A stretch of DNA of 48,973 bases from Candidatus Magasanikiibacteriota bacterium (lineage in GTDB: Bacteria; Patescibacteriota; Patescibacteriia; Magasanikbacterales; UBA922): contig JABIBU010000003.1 in NCBI GenBank assembly GCA_018652595.1, positions 1 to 48,973 of the forward strand, given 5' to 3'. A model generated the notes under the pieces. The model saw nothing but the letters and a program-made list of their open reading frames with translations. It searched no databases and was not told the DNA's origin. The translations under genes were made by a program, and so were the position numbers. Each line of letters begins with the position of its first letter. Positions within the stretch are counted from its first letter, which is position 1. Below, piece by piece: positions 9,064-18,677 of the stretch.

Positions 9064-10095
9064 ATGCAAGAAACATTAGACAAAATTAAAAAAGAATTTA
9101 TAAAAGGACTCGACGAAGTCAAGGAAGTTTTGCAATTGGAAGAGCTTGAGCAAAAGTTTTTTTCTCGCAAATCTGGTGAGATGACCGAAGCCATGAAAAG
9201 CCTGAAAAAATTATCAGGCGATGCCAAAGCCGAATTTGGTAAGCTCGCCAATGAAGTAAAAAAAGAATTAGAAGATCTGTACGGAAAGAAAAAAAATGAA
9301 TTAGAAAAAAACAAAATGGGTGATTTGGCAGATAGTGAGAGTATTGATGTAACTCAGCCAAACTTACCAAAAAAAGAAAATGGTAGTTTGCATCCAGAGA
9401 CGCTTGTGTTGCGAGAGATGGAAGAAGTGTCGCGCAATATGGGGTTTATTGTAGAAGATGGGCCAGAGTTGGATAGCGACTACTTTTCTTTCGAAGCACT
9501 CAATATTCCAGATAGTCATCCAGCACGCGACTCACAAGATACTTTTTATATAAAAGGGCACCCCAATTGGTGTATGCGTCCTCATGTTTCCAACATGCAG
9601 GTGCGTATGATCCAAAAATACGGGACACCTCTGCGAGTAGCTTACCCTGGGCGCACATTTAGAAATGAAGCTACAGATGCTTCTCATGATCATACTTTTT
9701 ATCAGTTTGAGGCTTTGGTAATTGATAAGGATATAAATGTGGGAAATTTGATTGGGATTATAAAAGAATTATTAAGCGGGCTTTATAAAAAAGATGTAGA
9801 AGTGCGACTTCGCCCAGGATATTTTCCTTTTGTGGAGCCAGGATTTGAAATGGATATGAAGTGTCTGATCTGCGAAGGTCAGGGTTGTGGTGCTTGTGGT
9901 CACTCTGGTTGGGTGGAGACACTCGGTTGTGGTTTGGTCCATCCAAAAGTTTTGGAAGCCGCCGGACTCGATCCAAAAGAATGGAGTGGTTTGGCATTTG
10001 GCATGGGGCTTACTCGACTCGCAATGCAAAAGTACAGAATAGAAGATATTCGTCATTTGCAATCGGGAGATCTTAGATTTTTAAAACAATTTTAA
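9064..10095 (+). CDS. pheS: Phenylalanine-tRNA ligase alpha subunit
   Basis: 343 aa; HPARDSQDTFYI, FRNEATDASHDHTFYQFE, GFGMGLTRLAM-like FGMGLTRLAMQKY. Confidence 0.97.
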   Translation: MQETLDKIKKEFIKGLDEVKEVLQLEELEQKFFSRKSGEMTEAMKSLKKLSGDAKAEFGKLANEVKKELEDLYGKKKNELEKNKMGDLADSESIDVTQPNLPKKENGSLHPETLVLREMEEVSRNMGFIVEDGPELDSDYFSFEALNIPDSHPARDSQDTFYIKGHPNWCMRPHVSNMQVRMIQKYGTPLRVAYPGRTFRNEATDASHDHTFYQFEALVIDKDINVGNLIGIIKELLSGLYKKDVEVRLRPGYFPFVEPGFEMDMKCLICEGQGCGACGHSGWVETLGCGLVHPKVLEAAGLDPKEWSGLAFGMGLTRLAMQKYRIEDIRHLQSGDLRFLKQF

Positions 10096-10097
10096 AT

Positions 10098-12572
10098 ATG
10101 TTATTAAGCTATAATTGGATAAAAAATTATGTAGACTTACCAGACTCTCTGACTCCAGAAGAGCTTGGTTTGAAATTGACTATGAGTACAGTAGAGGTTG
10201 AAGGTGTAGAAAAGCAAGGCAAAGATCTTGAAAATATTGTAGTAGGTATTGTAAAAAAAGTTGAAAAGCATCCAGATGCTGATAAGCTTCAGCTTTGTAG
10301 GGTCTATGATGGTACAGAAGATTGGCAAGTTGTTTGCGGAGGGTCAAATGTTGTAAAGAATATGAAAGTAGCATTAGGTAGAATTGGTGCCAAAGTAAAA
10401 TGGCATGGTGAAGGAGATTTGATCGAGCTTACCAAAGCAAAAATTCGTGGAGTAGAATCATTCGGCATGATTTGTGCGTCGTCTGAGATTGGTTTGGGAG
10501 ATATGTTTCCACTAGAGGGTGAGAAAGAAATTTTGGACTTGTCTAGTATAGAGGCAAAAGCCGGAACTACAATTGCAAAAGCATTAGAGTTAGATGATGT
10601 GGTCTATGATATTGATAATAAGTCTATGACTCACCGCCCAGATTTGTGGGGTCACTATGGCATGAGTAGGGAAGTGGCAGCACTTTATAATAAAAAACTG
10701 GTTAGTTATAATCCACCAGCGATAAAGCCTGGAAAAGAGTTTAAAATAAAAGTAGATATAAAAGATACCAAGCTTTGCCCTCGATATATGGCAGTAGCGA
10801 TTGATGGTATAAAAGTAGAACCATCACCAGACTGGTTGCAAAAGAAACTTCTTGCTGTTGGATTGAATCCAATAAATAATATTGTAGATATTACCAATTA
10901 TATTTTGTTTGATTTGGGTCAGCCAATGCATGCATTCGATGCTGCGCATCTCAAAGGAAAAAAGAATAAGGAAAAAGGAGTAAATATTTTGGCTAGAAGA
11001 GCCGAAGTAGGAGAGAAGTTTGTTACACTTGATGAAAAGGAACATGATTTGACGAATGAAGACTTGGTTATTGCTACCGAAGAAAAAGCTGTAGCTTTGG
11101 CCGGTGTGATGGGTGGGCTTAATAGTGAAATAAAGAACGATACTACGACTATTGTTTTTGAGTCTGCCAATTTTGATGCATTGAATACTAGGCGAACTGC
11201 AACTAGGCTTGGTATTAGGACAGATTCTTCATCTAGATTTGAAAAGAGTCTAGATGCAAATAATTGTGAACTGGCTTTGAAGCGTGCGGTTGAATTAACA
11301 TTGGAACTGTGTCCAAATGCAAAAGTAGTAAGTAGTGTGGCAGACGAGTCTAACTTTAGTTTAAATCAAGGACCAATAGAGCTATCTCTTGAGTTTATCA
11401 ATAAAAAAATCGGAGTTGAGTTAGAAAAAAAACAAGTTGTGAAAATTTTAGAGAGTCTGGGTTTCGATGTAAAAGATAAGAAGGATATCTTATTTGTAAC
11501 TGTCCCAACTTGGCGTGCTACAAAAGATATTTCAATTGCAGAAGACTTGGTAGAGGAAGTTGCTAGAATTTATGGTTATGGAAATATTGAGACTGTATTA
11601 CCAACCTTTTCCATCACTCCTCCTGAGAGGAACGAATTAAAAACACTAGAAAATAAAATAAAAGATATTTTGAGCTTGGAATTTGGATTTAATGAAGTCT
11701 ATAATTACTCCTTTATCTCACCAAAATGGATAGAGATAGCTGGGTTAGATGAAGACAGTCTGATTGAGCTAGATAATCCGGTAGCCAAAGATAGGCCATA
11801 TTTGCGTCGTAGTCTGTGGCCAAATATGCTCGAAAATGTAGAAAAGAATTTACACGAGTTTGATAGTGTAAAGATATTTGAAGTCGGGCAGGTCTTTGAC
11901 AAAAATAATCCTGGGGTACGAGCGGCTGATAACAGTGATGAATTATTACCGCGCCAAGATTTGATGCTTGGCTTGGCTTTTGCTAGCAAGGGAGTAGGCA
12001 AGCCTTTTTACGAAGTTTCATCTGCTATATCAGGAATATTAGATAATTTTAATTGTGATTATGAATTAAAAGCCAAGAGCGAAATGGAAGGTGAATTTAT
12101 TCATCCCGGCCGCACAGCTGAGGTAATAGTTAATGGCGAAGTGGTTGGTGCAGTGGGGGAGATTCATCCTGTTACATTATATAAGATCGGTATAGATGAG
12201 AGAACAGCGGTCGTTGAAATTAGTCTGAATAAACTTATCGAGCAGGTAGCAGAAAAAAATAATTATAAAAAACTATCAGTCTATCCGGCAGTAGAGCGTG
12301 ATGTTGCTTTTCTAGTAGACAAAAAAGTAACTAATACAGAAATTTCAGAGAAACTAAAAAATGTAGATGAGCTAGTTAAGGGTATTGAATTATTTGATGT
12401 TTACGACCCTTCGGCTGATGCTCAGGGTAAAATCCCAGAAGGAAAAAAGAGTATGGCTTATCACATAACATACCGCAGTGATGAAAAGACTTTGGAATCA
12501 AAAGAAATAGACAAGATCCATGAGAAATTGACAAAAGTTTTGGTTGATGATTTTGATGTAGAGATTAGATAA
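10098..12572 (+). CDS. pheT: Phenylalanine-tRNA ligase beta subunit
   Basis: 824 aa; N-terminal tRNA-binding domain, B3/B4, C-terminal anticodon-binding-like YPAVERDVAFLVDKKV; adjacent to pheS. Confidence 0.97.
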   Translation: MLLSYNWIKNYVDLPDSLTPEELGLKLTMSTVEVEGVEKQGKDLENIVVGIVKKVEKHPDADKLQLCRVYDGTEDWQVVCGGSNVVKNMKVALGRIGAKVKWHGEGDLIELTKAKIRGVESFGMICASSEIGLGDMFPLEGEKEILDLSSIEAKAGTTIAKALELDDVVYDIDNKSMTHRPDLWGHYGMSREVAALYNKKLVSYNPPAIKPGKEFKIKVDIKDTKLCPRYMAVAIDGIKVEPSPDWLQKKLLAVGLNPINNIVDITNYILFDLGQPMHAFDAAHLKGKKNKEKGVNILARRAEVGEKFVTLDEKEHDLTNEDLVIATEEKAVALAGVMGGLNSEIKNDTTTIVFESANFDALNTRRTATRLGIRTDSSSRFEKSLDANNCELALKRAVELTLELCPNAKVVSSVADESNFSLNQGPIELSLEFINKKIGVELEKKQVVKILESLGFDVKDKKDILFVTVPTWRATKDISIAEDLVEEVARIYGYGNIETVLPTFSITPPERNELKTLENKIKDILSLEFGFNEVYNYSFISPKWIEIAGLDEDSLIELDNPVAKDRPYLRRSLWPNMLENVEKNLHEFDSVKIFEVGQVFDKNNPGVRAADNSDELLPRQDLMLGLAFASKGVGKPFYEVSSAISGILDNFNCDYELKAKSEMEGEFIHPGRTAEVIVNGEVVGAVGEIHPVTLYKIGIDERTAVVEISLNKLIEQVAEKNNYKKLSVYPAVERDVAFLVDKKVTNTEISEKLKNVDELVKGIELFDVYDPSADAQGKIPEGKKSMAYHITYRSDEKTLESKEIDKIHEKLTKVLVDDFDVEIR

Positions 12573-12592
12573 AACATATCCACAAGTATACT

Positions 12593-12619
12593 AAAAAAGC
12601 CTGTAAAAAGGCTTTTTTG
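12593..12619 (+). terminator. Rho-independent terminator after pheT
   Basis: AAAAAAGCC-TGTAAAAA-GGCTTTTTT. Confidence 0.8.
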
Positions 12620-12628
12620 TTTTTGTAA

Positions 12629-12641
12629 AATGTGCTATTAT
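12629..12641 (+). promoter_or_regulatory. Extended -10 promoter element (AATGTGCTATTAT)
   Basis: TGTGC immediately 5' of TATTAT, about 60 nt before the giant ORF at 12701; same motif recurs in the window. Confidence 0.55.
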
Positions 12642-12700
12642 ATAAGTAATAAGTTACTGGTGCTTGAGCCAGCTTTTTCTGGTTATTTTTTAATAAAATT

Positions 12701-15700
12701 ATGTCATCCTGGCTAGTTAAAAAAATTAATCAAAAATTTGAGAGTGAGATTATAAAATCCAAACAGGATTTGTATTTGGTTTTTAGTTTGTCTGTCCTGT
12801 CATTTATCGCACTACTGCTCATGGCACAGGGTGTGTTTTTTATTTTTAATAAAGCCATCCTTTCTGTCACTTGGTCTACTCCTGTAAATATTGATATCAC
12901 AGGCGGGCTTTCTTCTGGTAAGAGTGTGCAGATAAAAATGGAAAGTGAAACTAAGACACATCTTTTTTATTCTGGTAATGCTGGCGCTGCTACCAGGTAT
13001 AGTGTTGTCGATAGTGGTGTTACTACCACTCCAGAAGCTGTTTATGATAGCAATTCCGGCGTTGGTTCTAGAGAATTGGGTATGGTTTTGAATGGTTCAA
13101 ATGTACCTTATGTTTTTCAGTCAGATAGTGGTAATGGCTTGTACTATGCTCTTAGAGACGGTGGCGTTACTGGTGGTTGTGCTAGTTCTAATTGGAGTTG
13201 TTTTACTGTTACCTCTACTATCGCTATAGGCGATTTGGCTACAGCCATGCAAGGTACTACTTTGATGGTGACTGGTCGTAATACAAGTAATGGTGATTTG
13301 TTATATTTTAGCTGTGACACTTCTAGTTGTGCTACTACAACTGATTGGACTGATGAGACTATTTTTGATAGTGATGCTAATAAAACTTATCATGACATGT
13401 CTGTTAATTCTAGTAGTCAGCCTATCGTGGCTTATAGAGATCATCCAGAAGGTTTTGTTTATTATGCTACTCGTATTGGTGGTGGGGGTGGTACAGGTTG
13501 TTCAGACAATAATTGGAGTTGTGTAAAGTTGGATACTTGTGCTGCAGAGTATATAAGTTTGGCTGTTGATAGTACCGGCAATATGGGGGTATCGTATGTA
13601 AGTAGTACAGATTCTGGAACAATACGTTTTGCCTATGAGGATTCTGGAAATACCGGGTGTGATACTGGTGGGACTTCTACTTTTACTTGCGAAGATGTAA
13701 ATACTGTTTCCAATGCATCTGTTAACGCTAACATTTTTTTTAGTAGCACTGTACCGGCCATATCTTATTATAATGATGAATCGTCTGGCTCTGATGAGTT
13801 TATTGTATCCTACAAAGAAAGTGGTTCTTGGACATCTAATGTGGTGGCTACTGTGGATTCCGGTTCATTATACTCTTCGATAGATGGTTTTGGTACGACA
13901 GTTGGTTTTAGTTATTATAGTGATACCGACAATAATGATGTATTTTTTACAGATGCTCCATTTGTTTTTAACACTGCTCCAACACTCACTGCAATAACAC
14001 CAGTTCAGACATCATCCAGCGTGGTGACAGTGACGACTACAATAGCTGATGTTGATTTAGATGTTACTTCTTTGATACTAGAATATTCACTAGATAATAT
14101 TACTTGGGCATCATCTACTTTAGGAGTAATTACATCTGTCGAGGGGGGAGATGGTGTTACGCTCTTTGATGGAAATATTGGCGACATAGATACAGACATA
14201 GACGGTTCAATAGATTTAACAATAGAATGGAATATAGAGACTGATATAGACGATACTGATGATGCTACTGTATTTTTTAGGCTGATACCAAATGATGGAA
14301 CTGAAAATGGTACCACGGTGAGCTCTTCGGCTTTTGCAGTAGATACCAAAGACCCTGTTGCCCCTGTTGGGTTGACAGTTAATACTACATCCACAACATC
14401 AGTTATTTTAAATTTTGGCACCGGCGCAGTTGATACTAATTTTTTGGAGTATATTATACTTTATAAACAAGGTTCTTCAGGAGTGACTTTGTCTGACACA
14501 AGTTTTGCTTCTTCATCTGATGCGAATCTAACTGCAATTGATTTCAATAGCGTACCAACAACTACTATATCTGGTTTATCAGTAAATACTCAATACGCAA
14601 TGAATATTTGGGGTTTTGATAGTTGGATGCAGAATGCTAGTGGTACTGAGATGAGTTTTTATACTCTTGCTGATACTCCCAATACCCCAGCTGCGGTTAC
14701 TTCAAACGGTGAATTTACAATAGATATTACCTTGGGCGCAGACAATGGAGCTACTACTTATCTGGTTCATGACTCAGAAACAAACAAATATTTAATAGCT
14801 GATAGCACTTGGAATAGTTCCAGTAGTTCTGCTTGGCTTACCTATGCAGCTTTGGGGGGTGGCTCTGCTACTACAACTACTGCTTTACCCCCAAATTCAT
14901 ATCACACTATTGAAGTTAAAGCTAAGAATGGTGATGGGGTAGAAACAGCATATAGCTCATCTATAAGTTTATATACTTTGGCTAGTACTGCTGGCACATC
15001 TACTATAGGTATTCCAACAGTCACGACGTTGCCAATCACAATAGACCCAAGTGCAAATCCAGCAGCTACGACTTATGCTGTGTACAATTCTACTGACGGT
15101 AATTATCTAGATTCCGCCGGAGCTCCAACCAGCACAGCTGTTTATAGTACAACATCAACACTGGGATCTAGTTTTTCTGCGACTGGTTTAATTGCTAACA
15201 CAGCTTATCAATTTACAGCAGTTGCTAGAAACGGAGACTTTGTCGATTCTGCTACCTCCACTGCTAATACTGCAGTTTATACTCTGGCTAATAGGCCTTC
15301 TAGCGCTTCAGCTGTAGCAGATTCTTATTCTCAGATTACTGTTTCGTGGACAGGTGATGGAACGCAGTATTATGTAGAAAATACCACAGCTGGTACTAAT
15401 TCTGGCTGGATTTCTGATGCTAGGTATGCTTTCACGAGTCTTACGGCTAGTACAGAGTATTCTTTTAGGGTAAAAGCTAGAAATGGAGATAGCGTAGAGA
15501 CAGATTGGTCTAGTACTATTTCTGCTACCACAGATAATTCTGGAGGTGCACCACCAGCAGTGCCACCTCCACCTCCACCTCCACCAGAACCTGATCCAGA
15601 GTGTGTTCTTGATTGCCCAATCAATCCATCTGGTTTGATCTTAATAAATAATGGGGATTCACATACTAATACTAGACGGGTTACTTTAAATTTTGATACT

Positions 15701-17503
15701 GAATTTACAGATCTCTATGCTGTTTCAGAATCAGGTGACTTTACTGGTATTTCTTTCGAACCAATCGTATCCAGTATACCCTTTGTAATTAATTCAGCAG
15801 GGGATGGAGAAAAGGTCGTCTATGCTAAATTTAGAAATAGTTTAGGTACTTATGATGCTAGAGATTCAATAGTATTAGATACAATTTCACCAGAACCACC
15901 AAGAATAATTACTTTTTCGCCGGATTTAATTTTTGATGGAACTACTGGTAGATATGTTTTTGACAATCCAAGTGGGGAGCCAGTTGAACTTCGTACGCTT
16001 GGCTTATCAGAAGCTTCATCTTTGGTTTCGGTTGTTGGTACTAGAGCCAGAACAGGCGAACAAGTTGTTTATCCTCGTGTCCAGTCAGACTCTAATGGTA
16101 ATTGGTCATTTGATTTTCCTGATGTTTTATTTCCAGAAGTTTATTCACTAACTTTAATAGCTTCTGATTTAGCAACTAATCAATCTATTGAATCTATAAT
16201 AGTTGTTGATTTATCTGGCAGTGCTGTGCCGGAGTCTGATCCAAGACCAGATCCTGATCCTGATCCAGAAGAACCACTACCAGATCCTGATCCAGACCCT
16301 CGTCCTGATCCAGATCCAACACCAGCACAGCCTGATGGTTCTGGTGGCGATCAACCTTCAGGTGGAAATCCATCAGACAGCGGAACACCTTCTGGTGGCT
16401 CCACATTGCCAACTGGAGGTTCTACTCCTACTGCAAAACCACAAGAGAAAACCACGTCTTCAAAAGTAACTGAAACAACTGAAAAGATAGTAGAAAATAT
16501 AGTGAAAGCTAGTGAACCTATCCTCGAAGTTGTGAAAGTAGTAATTGACAATCCAAAGCTAGAAGCAGTTAATGAAAAAGCCATAGTACCTGTCGTGGCC
16601 ACTGTCGGAGTAGCCAACATCGCTACCAGTGTCGTGGTCGGAGGATTCCAACTTCCTCAAATTTTAGCATTGTTACGCTATCTGTTTACTCAGCCATTTT
16701 TACTCTTGCGCTTGCGCAAGAGAAAGGATTGGGGAGTAGTTTACAATTCATTTACAAAGCGACCAATTGATTTGGCAACTATTCGAATTGTGGACACTCT
16801 AACCAACAAGGTGGTAAGTTCTCAGGTTACAGACTCTCAGGGTCGGTATCTACTTACAGCTAATCCTGGCACGTATAAGCTAGAAATTACCAAGCCTGGT
16901 TACTCCGGTTCTAGTGAATATTTAAAAGAGCATACAGAAGATTCCGACTATATCAATCTTTATCATGGAGAGGAAATTAGTGTTGAGGAGCCAACTGCTC
17001 TCAGTTATAATATACCCCTTGATCCAATAGACAAAAAGGTTACAACAGTTAAACTCTTGAGAGACCATACTGTAAAAACCACACAAAGCGCAGTTGCTTT
17101 GGCTGGTTTAATTATTACGGTCTTGTCTTTTGCGATTTCTCCGACTGCTATAATTGCATTATTCTTCTTTTTGCATCTTCTTTTTTATTCCGTATTCTAT
17201 CGTTTTTCGCACATAAAGTTACCAGCAGCTTGGGGCAAGGTAGTAGAAAAAATATCGCAAAAGCCAATTGGAAAAGTTGTTATTCGTGTATTTGATTCAG
17301 CTTATGACAAATTGGTAGAGACTGGTGTTACAGACAGAAGAGGGCGCTACGCTATATTGGTAGGGCCATCAAAATATTATGCAACTTATGACAAAAATGG
17401 ATTTAAAGAAAAAAAGACAGGAGAATTAGATTTTTCATCTGAGAAAACTCAAGGAACTGGTGGAATTTTGAATATTAGTGAGGATTTGGAGAAAGACACG
17501 TAA
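12701..17503 (+). CDS. Giant surface protein: FN3-like repeats, Pro-rich and DP-repeat linkers, C-terminal membrane segments with two carboxypeptidase-regulatory-like domains
   Basis: 1600 aa; N-terminal TM; FN3-like repeats (..YSFRVKARNGDSVETDWSSTISATT..); PPPPPPPEPDPE; DPDPDPEEPLPDPDPDPRPDPDP; two GxV...(D)..G.Y.l..kp.kY beta-sandwich-like domains near the C-terminus. Confidence 0.8.
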   Translation: MSSWLVKKINQKFESEIIKSKQDLYLVFSLSVLSFIALLLMAQGVFFIFNKAILSVTWSTPVNIDITGGLSSGKSVQIKMESETKTHLFYSGNAGAATRYSVVDSGVTTTPEAVYDSNSGVGSRELGMVLNGSNVPYVFQSDSGNGLYYALRDGGVTGGCASSNWSCFTVTSTIAIGDLATAMQGTTLMVTGRNTSNGDLLYFSCDTSSCATTTDWTDETIFDSDANKTYHDMSVNSSSQPIVAYRDHPEGFVYYATRIGGGGGTGCSDNNWSCVKLDTCAAEYISLAVDSTGNMGVSYVSSTDSGTIRFAYEDSGNTGCDTGGTSTFTCEDVNTVSNASVNANIFFSSTVPAISYYNDESSGSDEFIVSYKESGSWTSNVVATVDSGSLYSSIDGFGTTVGFSYYSDTDNNDVFFTDAPFVFNTAPTLTAITPVQTSSSVVTVTTTIADVDLDVTSLILEYSLDNITWASSTLGVITSVEGGDGVTLFDGNIGDIDTDIDGSIDLTIEWNIETDIDDTDDATVFFRLIPNDGTENGTTVSSSAFAVDTKDPVAPVGLTVNTTSTTSVILNFGTGAVDTNFLEYIILYKQGSSGVTLSDTSFASSSDANLTAIDFNSVPTTTISGLSVNTQYAMNIWGFDSWMQNASGTEMSFYTLADTPNTPAAVTSNGEFTIDITLGADNGATTYLVHDSETNKYLIADSTWNSSSSSAWLTYAALGGGSATTTTALPPNSYHTIEVKAKNGDGVETAYSSSISLYTLASTAGTSTIGIPTVTTLPITIDPSANPAATTYAVYNSTDGNYLDSAGAPTSTAVYSTTSTLGSSFSATGLIANTAYQFTAVARNGDFVDSATSTANTAVYTLANRPSSASAVADSYSQITVSWTGDGTQYYVENTTAGTNSGWISDARYAFTSLTASTEYSFRVKARNGDSVETDWSSTISATTDNSGGAPPAVPPPPPPPPEPDPECVLDCPINPSGLILINNGDSHTNTRRVTLNFDTEFTDLYAVSESGDFTGISFEPIVSSIPFVINSAGDGEKVVYAKFRNSLGTYDARDSIVLDTISPEPPRIITFSPDLIFDGTTGRYVFDNPSGEPVELRTLGLSEASSLVSVVGTRARTGEQVVYPRVQSDSNGNWSFDFPDVLFPEVYSLTLIASDLATNQSIESIIVVDLSGSAVPESDPRPDPDPDPEEPLPDPDPDPRPDPDPTPAQPDGSGGDQPSGGNPSDSGTPSGGSTLPTGGSTPTAKPQEKTTSSKVTETTEKIVENIVKASEPILEVVKVVIDNPKLEAVNEKAIVPVVATVGVANIATSVVVGGFQLPQILALLRYLFTQPFLLLRLRKRKDWGVVYNSFTKRPIDLATIRIVDTLTNKVVSSQVTDSQGRYLLTANPGTYKLEITKPGYSGSSEYLKEHTEDSDYINLYHGEEISVEEPTALSYNIPLDPIDKKVTTVKLLRDHTVKTTQSAVALAGLIITVLSFAISPTAIIALFFFLHLLFYSVFYRFSHIKLPAAWGKVVEKISQKPIGKVVIRVFDSAYDKLVETGVTDRRGRYAILVGPSKYYATYDKNGFKEKKTGELDFSSEKTQGTGGILNISEDLEKDT

Positions 17504-17536
17504 CACATATCACGTATTACATGTTTCGTGTTCTGC
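17498..17536. repeat. Short quasi-palindromic word repeat (CACGTAACACATATCACGTATTACATG..CGTGT)
   Basis: Repeated ACACGTA/CACGTATTAC words with inverted ends ACACG..CGTGT. Confidence 0.5.
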
Positions 17537-17547
17537 AAAAAGTATGT

Positions 17548-17785
17548 TATAATATATTCAATTAAATTTTAAATTATCACGAGCGTGCCATGCTTGCGCT
17601 TGTGTTAAAGAGTCTATCTCCAAATACCATTTTGATCGAAATCTACATTTTTTGGCCAGAATTATTTCAAAATTTTTTAACTTAACTAAGGTTAAGTCTC
17701 AAAATTTATTCAACAATTCTGACTCAAAAAAGTGAAAATTTCATTTCAAAAGCGTATCTAGCGACAGACTCTGAAGGAGAAACAT
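17548..17785 (+). promoter_or_regulatory. Promoter -10 (TATAAT) and ~230-nt hairpin-rich 5' leader
   Basis: TATGTTATAAT at 17543-17553; hairpins CACGAGCG..CGCTTGTG and AAATTTT..ACTTAAC-TAAG-GTTAAGT..AAAATTT; SD GAAGGAG before the ATG at 17786. Confidence 0.5.
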
Positions 17786-18118
17786 ATGCTTGAATCAAGC
17801 ACAGACCTTTTGTACGTAGTAATATCATTTTGTATTTTGTGGCTTACAGTATTTTTATGCTGGCTACTTTATCAGGCTGCCAGAGTACTGCGCAATGCCA
17901 ACAAAATTATCGAAAACATAACACAGAAACTAGAATTAATTGTTGACGCAGTAGAATTTATAAAAGAAAAGGTAGATAGCTTATCTAGCAAGATGGGGAT
18001 TGTAAATGGAATGATGGCTGGGCTTGTTGAAAAGTTTGTAATGGGTAAAATAAGTGATAAGTTGGAGGATAGGGTTACAAAAAAGAAAAAGAAAACCGCA
18101 ACGAGGAAAAATAAATAG
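17786..18118 (+). CDS. Hypothetical single-TM protein with amphipathic/coiled-coil region (DUF948-like organisation)
   Basis: 110 aa; N-terminal TM then KIIENITQKLELIVDAVEFIKEKVDSLSSKMG, basic tail KKKKKTATRKNK; SD GGAG. Confidence 0.75.
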   Translation: MLESSTDLLYVVISFCILWLTVFLCWLLYQAARVLRNANKIIENITQKLELIVDAVEFIKEKVDSLSSKMGIVNGMMAGLVEKFVMGKISDKLEDRVTKKKKKTATRKNK

Positions 18119-18136
18119 GCAAATTTATTTTAAAGT

Positions 18137-18163
18137 AGAGACGCGATTTATCGCGTCTCTTTT
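18137..18163 (+). terminator. Rho-independent terminator
   Basis: GAGACGCGAT-TT-ATCGCGTCTCTTTT. Confidence 0.85.
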
Positions 18164-18290
18164 ATTTGTGGGGTTGACAGACTATTTCAAATATTCATCA
18201 AAAAATATATACTAGTTTTAGATACCAAAGCTGTGCAATAGTGCACGGCGGAGGTTATATTTTTCCCTCGAACCAAAAAGGAGGTGCATC

Positions 18291-18509
18291 ATGGGAACGA
18301 GGCTATTAGTAGAAAGAGAAAGAGTGGTAGAGGCAGTGAGATTTTTGCGGCGTGGAGAGGGTCCTGTGGACTGGTATCCTGATCCGCAAGTCTGGCAAGA
18401 TTGGCCAGTACCACAGCGTCGGCGTTGGTTGAATGTCACGATTGCAACCAAGCGTACGAGGTCTGCTAAGGCCACGAACACAGACGTCTCACAAGATGCA
18501 AAACCCTAA
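18291..18509 (+). CDS. GC-rich small ORF with strong SD, Trp/Arg-rich hypothetical protein
   Basis: 72 aa; AAAAAGGAGGTGCATC-ATG leader; codon and GC composition differ from neighbours. Confidence 0.6.
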   Translation: MGTRLLVERERVVEAVRFLRRGEGPVDWYPDPQVWQDWPVPQRRRWLNVTIATKRTRSAKATNTDVSQDAKP

Positions 18510-18526
18510 ACCTGGACGGAGAAGAC

Positions 18527-18628
18527 ATGCAACTACATGATTTCGAGGGGATTGGCTGTTCGTACTGCCATCGGTTCAAAGTACCTACGGCCCCCTTGTA
18601 TTTTAGCCCTCACGACGTTATTTCGTGA
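18527..18628 (+). CDS. 33-aa micro-ORF with a CxxC motif
   Basis: ATG at 18527 preceded by CGGAG: MQLHDFEGIGCSYCHRFKVPTAPLYFSPHDVIS*; below the ORF-track length cutoff. Confidence 0.35.
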   Translation: MQLHDFEGIGCSYCHRFKVPTAPLYFSPHDVIS

Positions 18629-18637
18629 GGATTTTTT
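18608..18637 (+). terminator. Rho-independent terminator
   Basis: CCTCACGA-CGTTATT-TCGTGAGG-ATTTTTT. Confidence 0.85.
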
Positions 18638-18677
18638 ATAGTTGATAAAAATATTAAAATATAGTAAGATAGGGAAG

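Noticed and set aside
14005-14421. 138-aa minus-strand ORF inside the FN3-like giant gene
   Set aside because: Antisense shadow of Ser/Thr/Val-rich coding sequence; the sense ORF is clearly real.
18540-18605. Possible tRNA T-arm (GGTTCAAAGTACC)
   Set aside because: Only a 3-bp stem, no acceptor, D or anticodon arms around it.
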